A stretch of DNA of 64,000 nt from Candidatus Omnitrophota bacterium. GTDB taxonomy: Bacteria; Omnitrophota; Gorgyraeia; 2-02-FULL-51-18. The number at the start of each line of letters is the position of its first letter. The first letter of the stretch is position 1. A model generated the notes under the pieces. That model was not told the origin of the DNA, made no database searches, and worked only from the letters and a program-made list of their open reading frames with translations. The position numbers and the translations under genes are program-made. Of this stretch, positions 1 through 12,600 are shown piece by piece. The DNA is taken from positions 62,001-126,000 of the forward strand of contig JAJVIE010000001.1 in the NCBI GenBank assembly GCA_022072175.1, in the 5' to 3' direction.

Positions 1-591
1 GGACCCCGCGCCCGGACAGGCCGAACGCTCGATGGCGGCGAACTCCTCGCGCGAGATCCGGCCGGTGCCGAAGGAACCCACCGCCTCGAAGATACTGACG
101 ATATCCACGTCCTTGCCGCCGCAGACGCCGGGGCGGATCGTGCCGCCGTAGACGAAGATGGCCGGGATGTTGAGCCGCGCCATCGCCATCAGACAGCCGG
201 GCATGTTCTTGTCACAGCCGCCGATGGCCAGGAGGCCGTCGAAGCTCTGCGCGTTGCAGACGGTCTCGATGGAGTCGGCGATGACCTCGCGGCTGACGAG
301 CGAGTATTTCATGCCCTGCGTGCCCATCGAGATGCCGTCGGACACCGTGATGGTGCCGAAGGTCAGCGGCACGCCGCCGGCCTTGCGGATCCCCGCGTCG
401 GCCCGGCGCGCCAGCTCGTCGATATGGACATTGCACGGCGTGAGGTTGCTCCAGGTGCTGGCCACGCCGAGCACCGGCTTGTTGAAATCCTCGTCCTTGA
501 ACCCCACGGCGCGAAGCATCGCGCGGTTGGGCGCGCGGCTGTCCCCGCGCGTGACGGCCTCACTTCTCCTGCGGTTCTTCTCGACGGACAT
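1..591 (-). CDS. ilvD: Dihydroxy-acid dehydratase (partial, C-terminus off window)
   Basis: IlvD dehydrates 2,3-dihydroxy-acids to 2-keto acids in branched-chain amino acid synthesis, using an Fe-S cluster in the cytoplasm. The 197 visible codons match the N-terminal third of the family (usual length about 560 aa). The frame reads [16 protein letters not shown], then a CNVH cysteine near residue 54, [20 protein letters not shown], the [10 protein letters not shown] motif near residue 125 and a late CPGAGS. Two of these cysteines are expected cluster ligands. The ATG at 589-591 has a good Shine-Dalgarno (GAGGAG) a few bases upstream. It lies 90 bp downstream of the giant gene on the same strand, with a hairpin between them, so co-transcription is uncertain. 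Confidence 0.93.
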   Translation of the reverse strand, partial: MSVEKNRRRSEAVTRGDSRAPNRAMLRAVGFKDEDFNKPVLGVASTWSNLTPCNVHIDELARRADAGIRKAGGVPLTFGTITVSDGISMGTQGMKYSLVSREVIADSIETVCNAQSFDGLLAIGGCDKNMPGCLMAMARLNIPAIFVYGGTIRPGVCGGKDVDIVSIFEAVGSFGTGRISREEFAAIERSACPGAGS

Positions 592-648
592 GGCTCTCCT
601 CTGGAATGGGGGTGAAATATCCGAGGATTATAGCACGGAGGGGGCTTA

Positions 649-675
649 CTGCGCCCGCGCCAAGAGCGGGCGCGG
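649..675 (-). terminator. Hairpin downstream of the giant gene
   Basis: A perfect 8-bp stem (651-658 with 666-673, GCGCCCGC/GCGGGCGC, 7-nt loop) starts 8 nt after the giant gene's TGA. No strong U-tract follows on the minus strand, so it may be a weak terminator or an mRNA 3'-end-stabilising hairpin. Confidence 0.45.
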
Positions 676-680
676 ACGGG

Positions 681-3600
681 TCAGGCGGCCTGCTCGACCA
701 TGCGCTTCATGAGCTCGAAGTAGCGGATCGCCTGGTTGATCGGCACGCGCGCGATGGGTTTGAGCGCATAGCGCAACACCAGCTCCAGCTCCGCGCGGCC
801 TTCGAGGATGCGGCGCAGGTCCAGACTGTCGGGGCGCTCGCCGGCCAGCGTGGCGTACGCCGAGCTGAAGGCATCCGGCACCGCCGAGGGGTCCAGGCGT
901 CCGGCCACGGCCGACAAGACGAGCATCGCGGTGAAAGCCGGCACGTCACCCTCGGACACCTGCCCGACCGGGAGGTTGATGCGGTCGGACCTCAGGCCCC
1001 GCGCCGGACCGACCAGCACGGTGGGCGCTTCCTCAAGACCGGAGGGCCGCTCGGCGGAGATCAGTTCCCCGAGACCCTGCAACGCCAGCAGTCTCTCTCG
1101 ATACGGTCCCACAGCCACGTAATGAACGTTGGCCAGATGCGGGGAGCGGCGAGCCGTGCGCAGGGATGTGATCAGATGGTCCGCGTACCGCTCGTAGGTA
1201 CGATCATCGAGGAAAGCCGTGTCGAGCTCCACGACGACGGCCTGTTCCGAGCGCACCGGCAGGGCCTCGACGGCGCCGAGCACGCGGTCGGTGACATCGC
1301 TTTCGAGCGTGCGCAGGTCCTGCAGGGACGGCCCATCGGACGCCTGGTCCTGGTCTCGGGACTGCTGGCGAGCCCCGGCGAGCGGGATCGCGATGTCCGT
1401 ACCGTCAGCATCCTTGGCCACGGCCCTCAGACCCTCGGGCGTGGTCTCGAAGCGGAAGATCGTCGCCGCGGGACCTTCGAGCTGCAACGGCAGCTCGGAG
1501 GCCGCCAGCGCTGTCGCGCCGAAGATCCCCTCCAATCGTCCGAGGTAGGTCCTCAGCCGCGCGTCGAGCTCCCCGCGGCGTCTGTCCTGACGCTGGGTCT
1601 CGACACGCTCCGAACGGACCGAGCGCAGACGCTGTGCCAACTCGGCGGGAGCGGCCTGCGCGGCCAGGTCATCAGGCGCGGCGGCGCCGGCCAGACGAGC
1701 TCCGGATGTCAGGCCCGTGATCCTGAACGTAACTCGCCCGCGAGCCTCGGACAGCTCGAGCTCCGCTCCGGCCTCGGACAGCTCGTCGCGCAGAGTGACC
1801 ATCCCCAACCCGTGACCGCTCGATCCCGAGAGGTCCCCGGTGCTGAGGCTCTCGATCGACAGGACCTCCAAGGGGGTCAACCGCTCGGCCTCCTCGGGAC
1901 TGACGGGGTTTTCGGCTTTATCGGGGGAGATCGCCAGTCTGCCGGACGCGGACCGGTCCAAGAACCCGGCATGAGCTTCCCTGGAGACGGCCTCCCGGAG
2001 CTTGGCCCAGTCGATCCTGCCGCGGTTGGAAACCTCAACGGCCGCTGCCCCGCCCTCCAGTTCAATGGCACGCACCACGACCTTGCCGTCACTGCTGTGA
2101 TCCAACCCGTTCTTGGCCAATTCATAGATCGCGTACCGGACGGCCGTCGCGGTCTTGGGCGCAAGGACGTGATCGCCGCCTCGCGCGCGCGAGAACCGGA
2201 CGCGGTCGGCCTGACCCTCGAAGCCGTCCCTGAACGAGCGGAAGATCTCCGCGAGCGTTACGGGCCTTTCGTAGGTGTAGTTGAAATCGGTCATCTCGTT
2301 GTCGAGGATATAGATCACTTGACCGGCCGTACGCGACTCGGACAGCCGCTCGATGAGCTCGTCCATCCGATCCTCGCGCCCGGGCAGCTGTCCCGCGTCC
2401 GCCCAACGCCCGATGAGCGTCTCGAACGCCTCATCCAGCTGCGCGCGCTCCTTGTCGTTGAAGAGCGAAGAGATCTCCTCGGTGAACAGCGCTTTCATCC
2501 GAGCGGCCCTGGCTCTTTCCGCCGGAGGCAGGGCCAGACGCGCGCCGGCCAACTGCCGCGCGGCCGTGATCGCTTCGTCCAGCACCGCCGCAAAAGCCGG
2601 GAACGGCTCCCGCGCCGGAGTCTCACGACGGATGGACTCGAGCGCTCTGAGGGCGCCCGCGGGGTCGTATTCCTCGCCCCGGAGCAGGTCCTTGATGAAA
2701 TCCAACCGCCCGCGCGTACGATCGACGAACAGCCTCCCCTCGGCGTCGGTACCGAGAGAACGCGCAGCACGGTCGATGGCGTTGTCCAGGCGGGACAGTC
2801 GCATCATCAGGTCCTCCGCATCGGCCAGACGGGCGCCCTCCGCCCTACGGATCGTGACCTTGAGACGGCCGCCCTGCGGCTCCCACAGCGCGCTGACGGT
2901 GGCGGGTTGATGGTTCCGGACGATCCCTTCGAGGATGCGCGGATACATGGGGCGGAAAGCCTTGTCCATCACGAAGTCCCGGCGTCCTTCGAAGCCCTCG
3001 TAGTGCACGAGCACTTCGTCATCCGGTCCCACGGAAGCCAAAGCGGCATTGAGGCGGTCCAGCTCATCCTGCGCCGCCGGCGGCAGGTCGGCCAGTCTCG
3101 CGCCGGCGATGAGCGTGTTGAGCGCCTCTCGGGCGCGCAGCATCGGACCATCATCGTACAAGAGGGCGTAGCGCTGCGCCTGAGGGATCTCCTTGCGGTT
3201 GGCGATGACCTCGTAGACACGATCCAACCGCTTGGACAGGGCCCCGAGCCGTCTGGTCAACTGCCGGGTCGGAACGGGCGAGTCTCCCACGGCGGGTATC
3301 AGCGCTTCGATGTTGCGAGAAAGCGTATCGAGCGACCTCACCGGATACTGACGGACCTTGGGTAGACCCAGCATCACCAGGCGGCTGCGGGTCAGCGAGA
3401 CCTCCGACGCGATCGATCTCAGGTAGGCGGCCCGATAAACTCGGGGATCGGACTCCCGGACGCCATCGGCGGCGGAGCGGATGAGGCCTGTCAATGCGCG
3501 GCGGATCCAATCGAGCTCGGGCTTCTGCTGGATCAACCCCGAGTGGGCGTACAGCACCGGCTGATCGAGCAATCGCGCGTCGTGCTCCAGCCCGTCGATA

Positions 3601-6600
3601 TGTCCTTGCAGCGCATCAAGGAGCATCCGCCGCAGCTCGCCCAACTCGCGCGCCACGTCCCGATCGGCCTTCTCGGCCGAATCGAGATAGGCCAGGCGTC
3701 TCTCGCCGATGGACCGGATGACCTCGCGCAGGCCCTTCTCGTACGACTCGACACCCGCCAGACGAGCCCCGGCCGAGTCCTCGTCATCCCCATCGATATC
3801 CTCTTCGACCCCCTCAGGATCGATCTCACGTCGGAGAGCGCTCTCACGGAACGCGGACTGCCTGGACGTTTTGAGACCGTCCGCGTAGTCCTCGAGCCTG
3901 GACAACAGGCGGCTGCGGAGGGACTTGGGCACCTGGGAGCTCTTACCGGAGATGCTGCGGTACAGCTCGTCCTCATAAGCCAGGAACTCCGGCAGGTCGT
4001 TGGACGCTGGGGTGCTCGCGAACACATCCAGGCGGCCCTTGAAGGTCTGGAACAGCTCCTCCGCCGTCTGTTCGGCCAGCGGCTTGGACGGGACCGCGGG
4101 AACGGGCGGCGCGACGGTCTGCCCGACGACGGGCGGCGGTGTTTTGGCCGTGATCACGGGTTTCGGTTGTTGCGTCGTGGCAGGCCGCTGGACCGGCGGT
4201 GTCGCCGTCGGACGCTCGAGCTGACGACGCCGGCGCTCCAGAGCGGACTCCCAACGGGCGAGCACTCCGTACGAGCGCGCCTCCTCGCGCAGTCCATCCT
4301 CGGCGCGCAACAGGGCCGCTATCGTCGGTAGATTGGTCGTCCGGCTGATCAAGCGTTCCACGGCGGCCCAGCGCTCGGACAGCTGAGCGCGTCTGGCGCT
4401 CAGGATCCCCTCGGCCTGCTCACGGACACCAAGACCCTCCGCTCGCTCCAAAAGCAGCGCCGCCTGACGGTCGTACTCGGCGCTGTCGACCGCATCCAAC
4501 AGCCGGACTTCTCTTTCCAACACCGCGGCCTGTGCCAGGTCCTCGGCACGCTTCCGCTGGGCCTCGCGGCGCCGGACCTCGATCGCGGACGTGAGCGCGC
4601 GGACCACTTCGGCGTCGCGGACGGTCCTCAAGTAGTCCTCGAGCGCGGCTTCGTAGTCCTCCGGCGTCCCGATAGGCAGAGCGCGGACCTCGGCGCTCCG
4701 GCGCGTCACTTCCTCCTGGACCAGGCGCGTCCTTCGCTCGGCGATACCCGCGGTCAACAACGCCCGGCGGGCTTGCCCGGTCTCCGCATCGATCAACACG
4801 ATCGCGGCGGCATCATAGGCGACCAGATCCGTCACCGGCAGGGCTTCGATCGCCGCCTGGACTTCGGCCGGGTCCGGAGCGATCTCCGTCGGCACTTCGA
4901 TCACGGACTCTACTTGGGTCTCCGCCGCAGACTGCGCCAGCGTCTCCGCTGGGGGTTGAACGAGGGTTTCCGCTAGGGGCTGGACCACCGGCTCCTGGAC
5001 CGGAGGCGTGATCTTGGGGGTCCGCGGTGCCTTCGGCTGACGCGGCGCTCGTGGCTGGGTCGGTGTCGGGGTGCGTCGGGGTGCGCTCGGTGTCGACGGA
5101 TGAGCGCTCTGGTACGACGCTTCGAGCAGTGCTGAGGCCTCTCTCTCCGACGGGGTGATCGGCTGCTCACCCAGATACGCGGTGACGTTGTAGCCGTTGC
5201 GTTTCTTCCAGTTGCTCCAGGCCGGGGCTTTGACGCCCAGACGGCGGACGATGTAGGCATCGTTGGGCGGTGTGGCGCCTTCGGGCAGACCCGCCAGGAT
5301 GCGCCGCACTCCCGTCAAGCGCTGGTCCGGACTGTGGCTCTGCACGCGCGCGATCAGGGCCGACACGCGCGGATCGTCCTCGTGCTGTTTGAACCATGCC
5401 CACAGCGTATTGGGCAGGATCTCTCCGAGATCGTTGTCCCGCATCGTCTGGGCAAGCTCCGCGGTCGTGAACTCACGGTACGGCTCATCACGGAGCAGGA
5501 TCTCGAGCGCCCGCTCGATGGCGGCACTGCGCTGGGTGATGATCTCCGCTGAGCGTTCGTCCAGAGCCTCACGCATGCTCGCCAACGGCTCCCGGAACAC
5601 CACACCTTCGGACTCGAGCGCCGGGCGGCCCAACTGTTCGGCCAGATCATAGATCTGCGTACGGCTGAGCTCCGTGGTCGTCCCGACGATGTTCGTGACG
5701 TTGGCCTCCGTACCCGCGACGGCCAGCTCCGCCAGGACACGCCTCAGCTCGGCGAGGTTGGCGCGGCTGCGCGCGCCGAGCGAACTCTCGTCCGCCAGGC
5801 GGGCGCCGGAGGCCTTGAGCACCCCCTCTTGTCTGAGGACCGCGAGCACCGCGGAGTACTCGGCTTGCGTGGGGCTCCAGGCGGCGGTGATCGCCGCGAT
5901 CCGCTCGCGGACCCAGCCCGCTCCGGCCATCGACGCGCGGTAGGCGTGCACGGCGTCCCGACGGCGGTTCTCGGCGTCGGGGCCGATAGCCTCAGTGATG
6001 AGAGGTGTCACTCGATCCCGGTAACCCTCCTCGTCCTCGACGATCACGGAACCCGCGTTAGGCCCGTCGAACTGACCGTACGTCAGATCGATCGCCCAGA
6101 TCCGGGTCAGCGCGCTTTGAGCGACGGCAACGTACGTGTGGACCGGCGCTTCGCCGTACACACTGTGCGGCAGATAGATCGATCGCGGGTACGCGATCCG
6201 CTCCGGATGAACGTTCCGATAGGCCCGGGCGACCTGCTCGGCCACCGTAACGCACAATCCGCAGTCATGAGCGTCGGATTCCGTCAGGGCCGCGTAGGCG
6301 TAGGGATCATGCTTGAGAAGGGCCCAGACGATGTACAGCTGCCGCAGACGTGACAGGCGCTCGCTGATCTCCGGCGCGATGGGTCCGAGCGCGGCGTTGA
6401 GCCTGACCGCGGATTCGCGTCCGGCGGGAGCGGCTCTGAGGGCTTTCTCGATGAGCGCTCCCAGTTCATCCTCCATCTCGACGAGGATCCTGCGCACTTC
6501 ATCGAACGCCCGGCGCTCCTCGGGCGTGAGCGCCAGACGCGCCCCGTCCGTTCCGTCGTCGCCGAACAGCTCCCAGATCTCCTCCGGATCCGGCAGGTCC

Positions 6601-9600
6601 TCCAGCGTCCGCTCGGCCGCATCGGCCAACTCCGTATCCTCGTGATGGGTCAACGACCGGAGGACCTCGTAGAAAACCTGGTACGTCGGGCTCTCGTGCA
6701 GGTACAAGTATTCCCCTGTTTCCGACAAGACCGCGGCGGAGGGTCCGGCCAGAGGGTTGCGGCGGCCGACGTTGAGGACCAACAGGAAGACCGCTCTGCG
6801 GAGCATATCCTCGGGCAATTCACGGATGAACCGCGAGATCGCGTCCAGCAACCGAGGATAGAAGGACGCGCCGTCCAGATGCCCGACGATGATCTCCAGC
6901 GGCGCCGCGCGGCGGGGACCGGTATCGAACCATCGGGCGGCCCGCAACTGCCAGTCCACGAGCTCCCTCAGCGCGGAGACGGCCAGCGGACTGCCGTCCC
7001 GGGAGACGTTCTCCAGGAGCCCCAGAACGCGGCGGACCATCTGCGTGTACTCGGTCGGCTCCGACTTGCCTCCGGCCAGCCGCGCGCCGGAGCGTGTGAG
7101 CATGAAGAATTCCGGCGAGAACGGGAAGTAATTGAGGCCGCGACTCTGGATATAATCGATGTTGCGCTGCTGCTTGAAAGCCAGTCCCGCCGTGCGCGGC
7201 GTCGCGCCGGTATCCTGATCGATATCCAGCCGGGTCAGCACGGCGCGGACCCCTCTGGACCGGTCCTCCGTGAAACGCGCGATATCGTCGTAGAGCGCGT
7301 TGAGCTCATCGACGTTCATATAGTACGAGCTCTGACCCATGAGGCCGAGCTGGGTGCCCCTCTGGAAGGCCGGGTTGACACTGTTGCCGACACCGGGCGC
7401 GTTGAACACCGCGATGTCCGCCTCGGGATCGAGCGGCAGACCGGACTTGAGCTCCGTGCGCAGTTCAAAAGTATCGGCGATCTGCCCGGTGTCCATCGCG
7501 AAGAGCGTGTTCCACATCGTCATGAGCAGGAAGAGCCGGTGCTTGTCACCGGCCGTGACGCCCCGGGCCCCGAGCTTGGCCAGCAACAGAGTGTCCACTC
7601 CGGAGCCGGCACCCCCGACGACCACGCGCTTGCCGCTGAAACCTCCGCGCGCCATCCCCAGACGCTGCACTTCCTGAAGCAGGGCCTGCCAGTCGGCGCT
7701 CACGGGACTGGACGGAGCGATGAACGGCTCGATCTCATCCCCGCCGGGCATCACCCGCGTGAACGAGAACAGCGTGAGGTCACGTGTGATATCGCGGTCC
7801 TGTGCCGGATAGGAGGGATCATCGTACGTCGTCCAGCCCTGAGGTGTCCGTGTGTATCGTTTGAAGCGATACACGGCATAGATGGGACGGGTCGAGACCA
7901 GCTTGCCCGAGGCCGACTCGGCCCACCCGGTCACGGTCTGATGGGTCTGCGCGATCCGATCCGCGGCGTGCGACTGCCGGGCGTACAGCTCCGTCAGGTC
8001 GATGAAGACCGGGTTGCCGATGACGTCCACGAGCAATCCGTAAGGGACCCGGTGACCGGCGGCCGTGGCATACGTCAGAAGATAGGCGCGGTCCCTGACG
8101 AAGCGCCGCACGGCATCCGGAGCGGTCAGGATGTCGAAGGGTACCTGTTGGGCCAGTTCGATCTTGAGCAGTTCCCAGACGAGCTCCCGCCCCTGATCGG
8201 TCAGTCGATACGGCACATAGGACCGGGGTCCGACGTCAGGTCTGTGCTCCAGACCCTCCTCGAAGCGTCCCAGGTCGTTGAGCATGCGGTGCAATGTCCG
8301 CGCCACCGTGACCGGCCCGAAAGCCTCGAAAACCTCGGCCATGGAGATCTCATCGGCCAGACGCGCCCCGTCCGCGCGGCTCGCCAGGTCCCTCTCGAGG
8401 TCGGACAACCGCGCGAAGACGACGCCGAGCTCGGAGGCCACAGCCGTCAGCTCGGCCGGGCCGACCTCACCGGAGAGGTTCTCCGCACGGGCCCAGGACA
8501 GCGTCAGATCGAACAGCGCGATACGCCGCAGGGCCGTTCTCACACCCTCCAACAGCTCGGCGTCCATGAGCCCGGGTTCGTCCAAGCGCGCCCGGACGGA
8601 CAGCTCGCGCGCCAGCTCGAGGGTCCCGCGCACCGCCAGGAGTTCGTAGACGACCTCGCGCCGCAGGCCGAGGTCCGGCGCGCGGCCCAGGTCCAAGTAG
8701 AGTTCGGCCATCGCCCGCAGGACCGGCCCCGTCGATGGATCGTTCCAATCGGGGCGCAACCGATCGAGCAGGGCTTCGAGACGTCCCTGGTTCTCCGCCA
8801 AGCTCGCCGAGATCTCCGCGGCCAGGCGAGCGCCATCCGACGAGGGGACGTCGAAATCCAGCTCCAACTGCACGGGCTTGGCCCGCAGGGCGGCCAGCTC
8901 ATCGCGCAGGGCCTTGAGCGTGCCGATATGACCGATCAATCGACGATAGAGCGCTCCGCTCCTGTAGGTCCGCAGTCCGGTGAAGCGCTCGCGGATCCGG
9001 ACCAGTTCGGCGCCGACCCTGTTGAGATCGACGACTTCCAATGCCCCCGATCGGAGCCGCTCCCGCGCCAGACGAAGCTCCCGGTCCAGCAAACGCCCTC
9101 CGACCCTGCGATGGGCATTGAACTTCGCCAGGTCCTTGTAGAGCGCTTCGAGACGCCCGGCCAGCTCCGTCTCCCCGGCGGCCAGCCTCGCTCCGGCGCC
9201 CGAACGCACCGCATCGGTGAGATCGCGCAACGTCAACCGCTCGATCGTGTCCGGCTGGCCCTTGCGGACGGCTTTCCAGCGGACCACGCCGGCCGGTTCG
9301 GCGAACGGCCTCTGCTCATACCCGAGCACCTCACCGGTCCGCTCTTGCCGGCGTACGGCCGTGCCCGGATCCGGGAGTCGTTCGATACGCCCGCTCAACG
9401 AGCCCAGGTCGCGCCGTTCAAGACGGTCGTCGGCGTCCGTCTTGGACGCCAGATCGGCGAACGCGATGTCGGCCACGGCCAGGTCCTTCTCGAGGCTCGC
9501 GTAGCCGCGGACCTGACCGGCCCGGCCGTCGATCAGCACCCACGAGCCGCTCGGCGCTTCGCGCTGGACGCGCGCCTCCTCGACGGCGCCCGTGCGCAAA

Positions 9601-12600
9601 CGCAGGACATCGAAGACCTTGAGCGCGATGGCCGTGATCCGCCCGAGGATGTCGTCGAGCTCGTCGGTCTCCCACTGCTGTCGCAGGGCCAAGGCCTTGA
9701 TGTCGTCATAGCGGTCCAGCATCGCGTTGAAGCGCTCCAGGAGCGCGTCCAGGTCGGGACTGCGCTTGTTCACCTCGCGCGCCACCGCGTCGCCAAGGTC
9801 CTTGAGGTCCGCCCTCGCCTCGCCGACGGCCTGTTCGATCAGGAACGAACGATAACCCAGACCGATGATCTCCGCGCCGAGCACGGCCTGCTCGCCGCTA
9901 TTGTAGGGACGCCTCTTGTTGGGCGAAGTCCAGCGGAACGACCTCGAAGCCTCGTCATAGAAGCCCCGTTTGGCCATCTGCACGGGCCTGAGGTCCTCGT
10001 CGAGCTCGACGAGCTCTATCCCCTGACGCTCTCCGGCGCCTTCGAAGACGAACCGCCCGAACCTCACCAGCACCGGTTTGTCGTCGAACCTCATCCCCTG
10101 GAAATAGACCGGTTTCCCTGAAGGGTCGACCAGCACGCGGGTCGGATGTCCCTCTCCCTCACGGCGGCGCGCGCCCGTCTGCGTCCGCAGGACCACCGGC
10201 GAGGGCGCCGTGCCTGACTCGAGATAGGCCGTGTGACGGCGTGTGAGTTCCTGCCACGGCCGCTCGAGCTGTCCGGTGCGGCGGTTGTAGTACTTGGTCG
10301 TGATGAGCTTGCGGCCCCGGGGGTCGAAGGGCCCGCGCTCCGCGTCACTGCCGAGCGCTTCGTACACGTCGAGACGGCCGGGCTCCTCGGGCGAATTGAC
10401 GATGATCACCTCGGACGGGACCGTCCGCTCCGCGCTCTTGTACAGATCGCCGATCCTCAGCATCAGCCCCTTGTAGATCAGCGCCGCGCCCTTGTCGTCG
10501 AGCTTGAGCTTGGCGTAGTAGGTGCGGTTGCTGACGAGCTGACCTCGCAGGACCTTGGCGAACCACAGGAGCGTGCCGGGCACGTCGAAGAACTCTGTCC
10601 TGAACTCCGCCGGCGCCCCTCCCCGGCGCCCGACCCACTCCCATCGGGCGAAAGCCGCCCTCGGACCGGACTCCTCCGGATCGAGATAGCCGTGGACGAT
10701 CGCGCGCCCGCGTTTGTTCTGCACGTCCACATAGATGACGGCCAGGTCGGGGTCCGTGGCGATGCCTTTGTAGCGCGCGCCGAGCGAGCGCGGGAGATTG
10801 TGCGTCTTGCCATCGTGCTTGAAGACGAAATAGTTGTGCGCCGAGTTGTTCTCCTGTCGATCGATGGGCACGGTCCCCGTCAGCTCCGGCGTGTCGGCGG
10901 GCCGCAGGAGGCGCTGCTTGAAATGCTCCCGGCTGTCGGCGGCCACGAAGCGGCGCAGTTGGAGATCGTAGTAGCCCTGGTAGACCAGCACGTCCGACGC
11001 GGTCTGGTGGACGTCCAGCCACAGGGACTTGTCCGCCCCTCGGCGCACGCGCAGGCGCAGGCTCTGCCCGCGGTGATCGGGCAGGGTCAGGGTAACGGTC
11101 TTGGCGCCCAGCCCGCTGACGGTGTCGCGGAACACGTCGATCTGCCCGCGGGCGTTTGCGGTCATGACATGCCCGTCACTGTCGGGGCCGATCCGCTTGA
11201 GCAGGCGGCCCGCGGCGTCGGTGTCGCTGTTGGCGAACGCCTGGGCCATCTCGAGGCGGACGTCGGTCTCTTTCTGGTCGGCCAGGCGGGCTCCGCTCAG
11301 AAGAGGCACGCCGTTGACGATCTCGGGTTCATACTCGCCCGTGGTCTCAAGACCCGCCAGGCGCTCGATGATCGCTTGGAGCGCCAACAGCGTGTTGCGT
11401 TCCACACCGGCTCCCGCATCGGCCGTCGAAGCGGCGATGTGAGGGATCAGTCGGATGTTGGCGCTGTGCCTCGAGGCGCGCAGCGCGGTGACGACGGGCA
11501 GTTCGGCCCCCTTCTGCGCCAGATCCACGTCCGCATAATAGCGGACACCCTTGGCCGCGAGAGCCTCGACGGTTTCGGGGGCCACGGCCTGCAGTCGCGC
11601 GGTGTTGAGGACGGCTTTCAAAGAAGTGCTGGCGGACAGCCGGGCGGTATCGAGCGCCCCGGCTTCTCCGGGCAGATGGATGGACAGGATATCGGACGTC
11701 GCCAGGAGCTCATCCATGGACACCGGGCGGACTCCGAGGCGGCGAGCCTCTTCGGTCCGCGTCGGTTCGCCGGTCTCGAGCGAGGGGGACGTGGCGATGA
11801 CCTCGAAATCCACTCCGGAGAGCCGCTTGAGCGCCCTGAGTTTCTCGGCGACCCGCTGTGCGATCGGGCCGAATCCCGCGAGCCCGACCCTCTTGCCTTG
11901 CAACTGCCTGAGGAGGGCGGAGACCTCGATCGACGAGCGCGCTTTGAAGATGGACCCGGCCTGCTGTTCGAGCGCGTTGCCCCGTCCGGCCTTGACGGAC
12001 TTATCGAGCGCCGCGACGAACTCCGTCGTGCGCACATCCAAGACATCCGACCACACGGGCTCTTGAGCCGCATCCACATCGGAAGGCGTGGCCGCACCCC
12101 CTGTATCCAGCGCATCCAAGAGGAAGCGCAGGGTCAGGTTGGCGACGGAATTGGCATTGCCATGCGTACGGACGACGGAGACACCGTGAGTTCGCGCGGC
12201 CGCCACGTCGATATTGTCGACACCGGCGCCGGCACGCACGATCGCGCGTACGCCATTGGCGGCGGCCTCTTGCATGAAATCGGGTTTCAGGAAGGCCTTG
12301 GTATCGGACCGCACGACCACGACGGCGGGCCGCTCGCGGAGGATGAGCTGGCGCAGCGCTTCTTCGTCCTTGCCTGCACCGACCTCCTGCACGAGCCCGG
12401 ATCGATCGCCGTAACCCGCGGTCAACTCCGTGATCTGCCGGATCGTATCCTCATTGGCCGGCTTGTCCGCCAGCAGGATACGCACGGGCGCCCCATCGGC
12501 CAATCGCGCCGCCGAGGACTTGATGGCGGGCGGGTTGTACACCGCGGGGATGGTCTCGCCCGAGGCTCGCACATCCTCGAGGGCGGCTTTCAAGCGCTGC

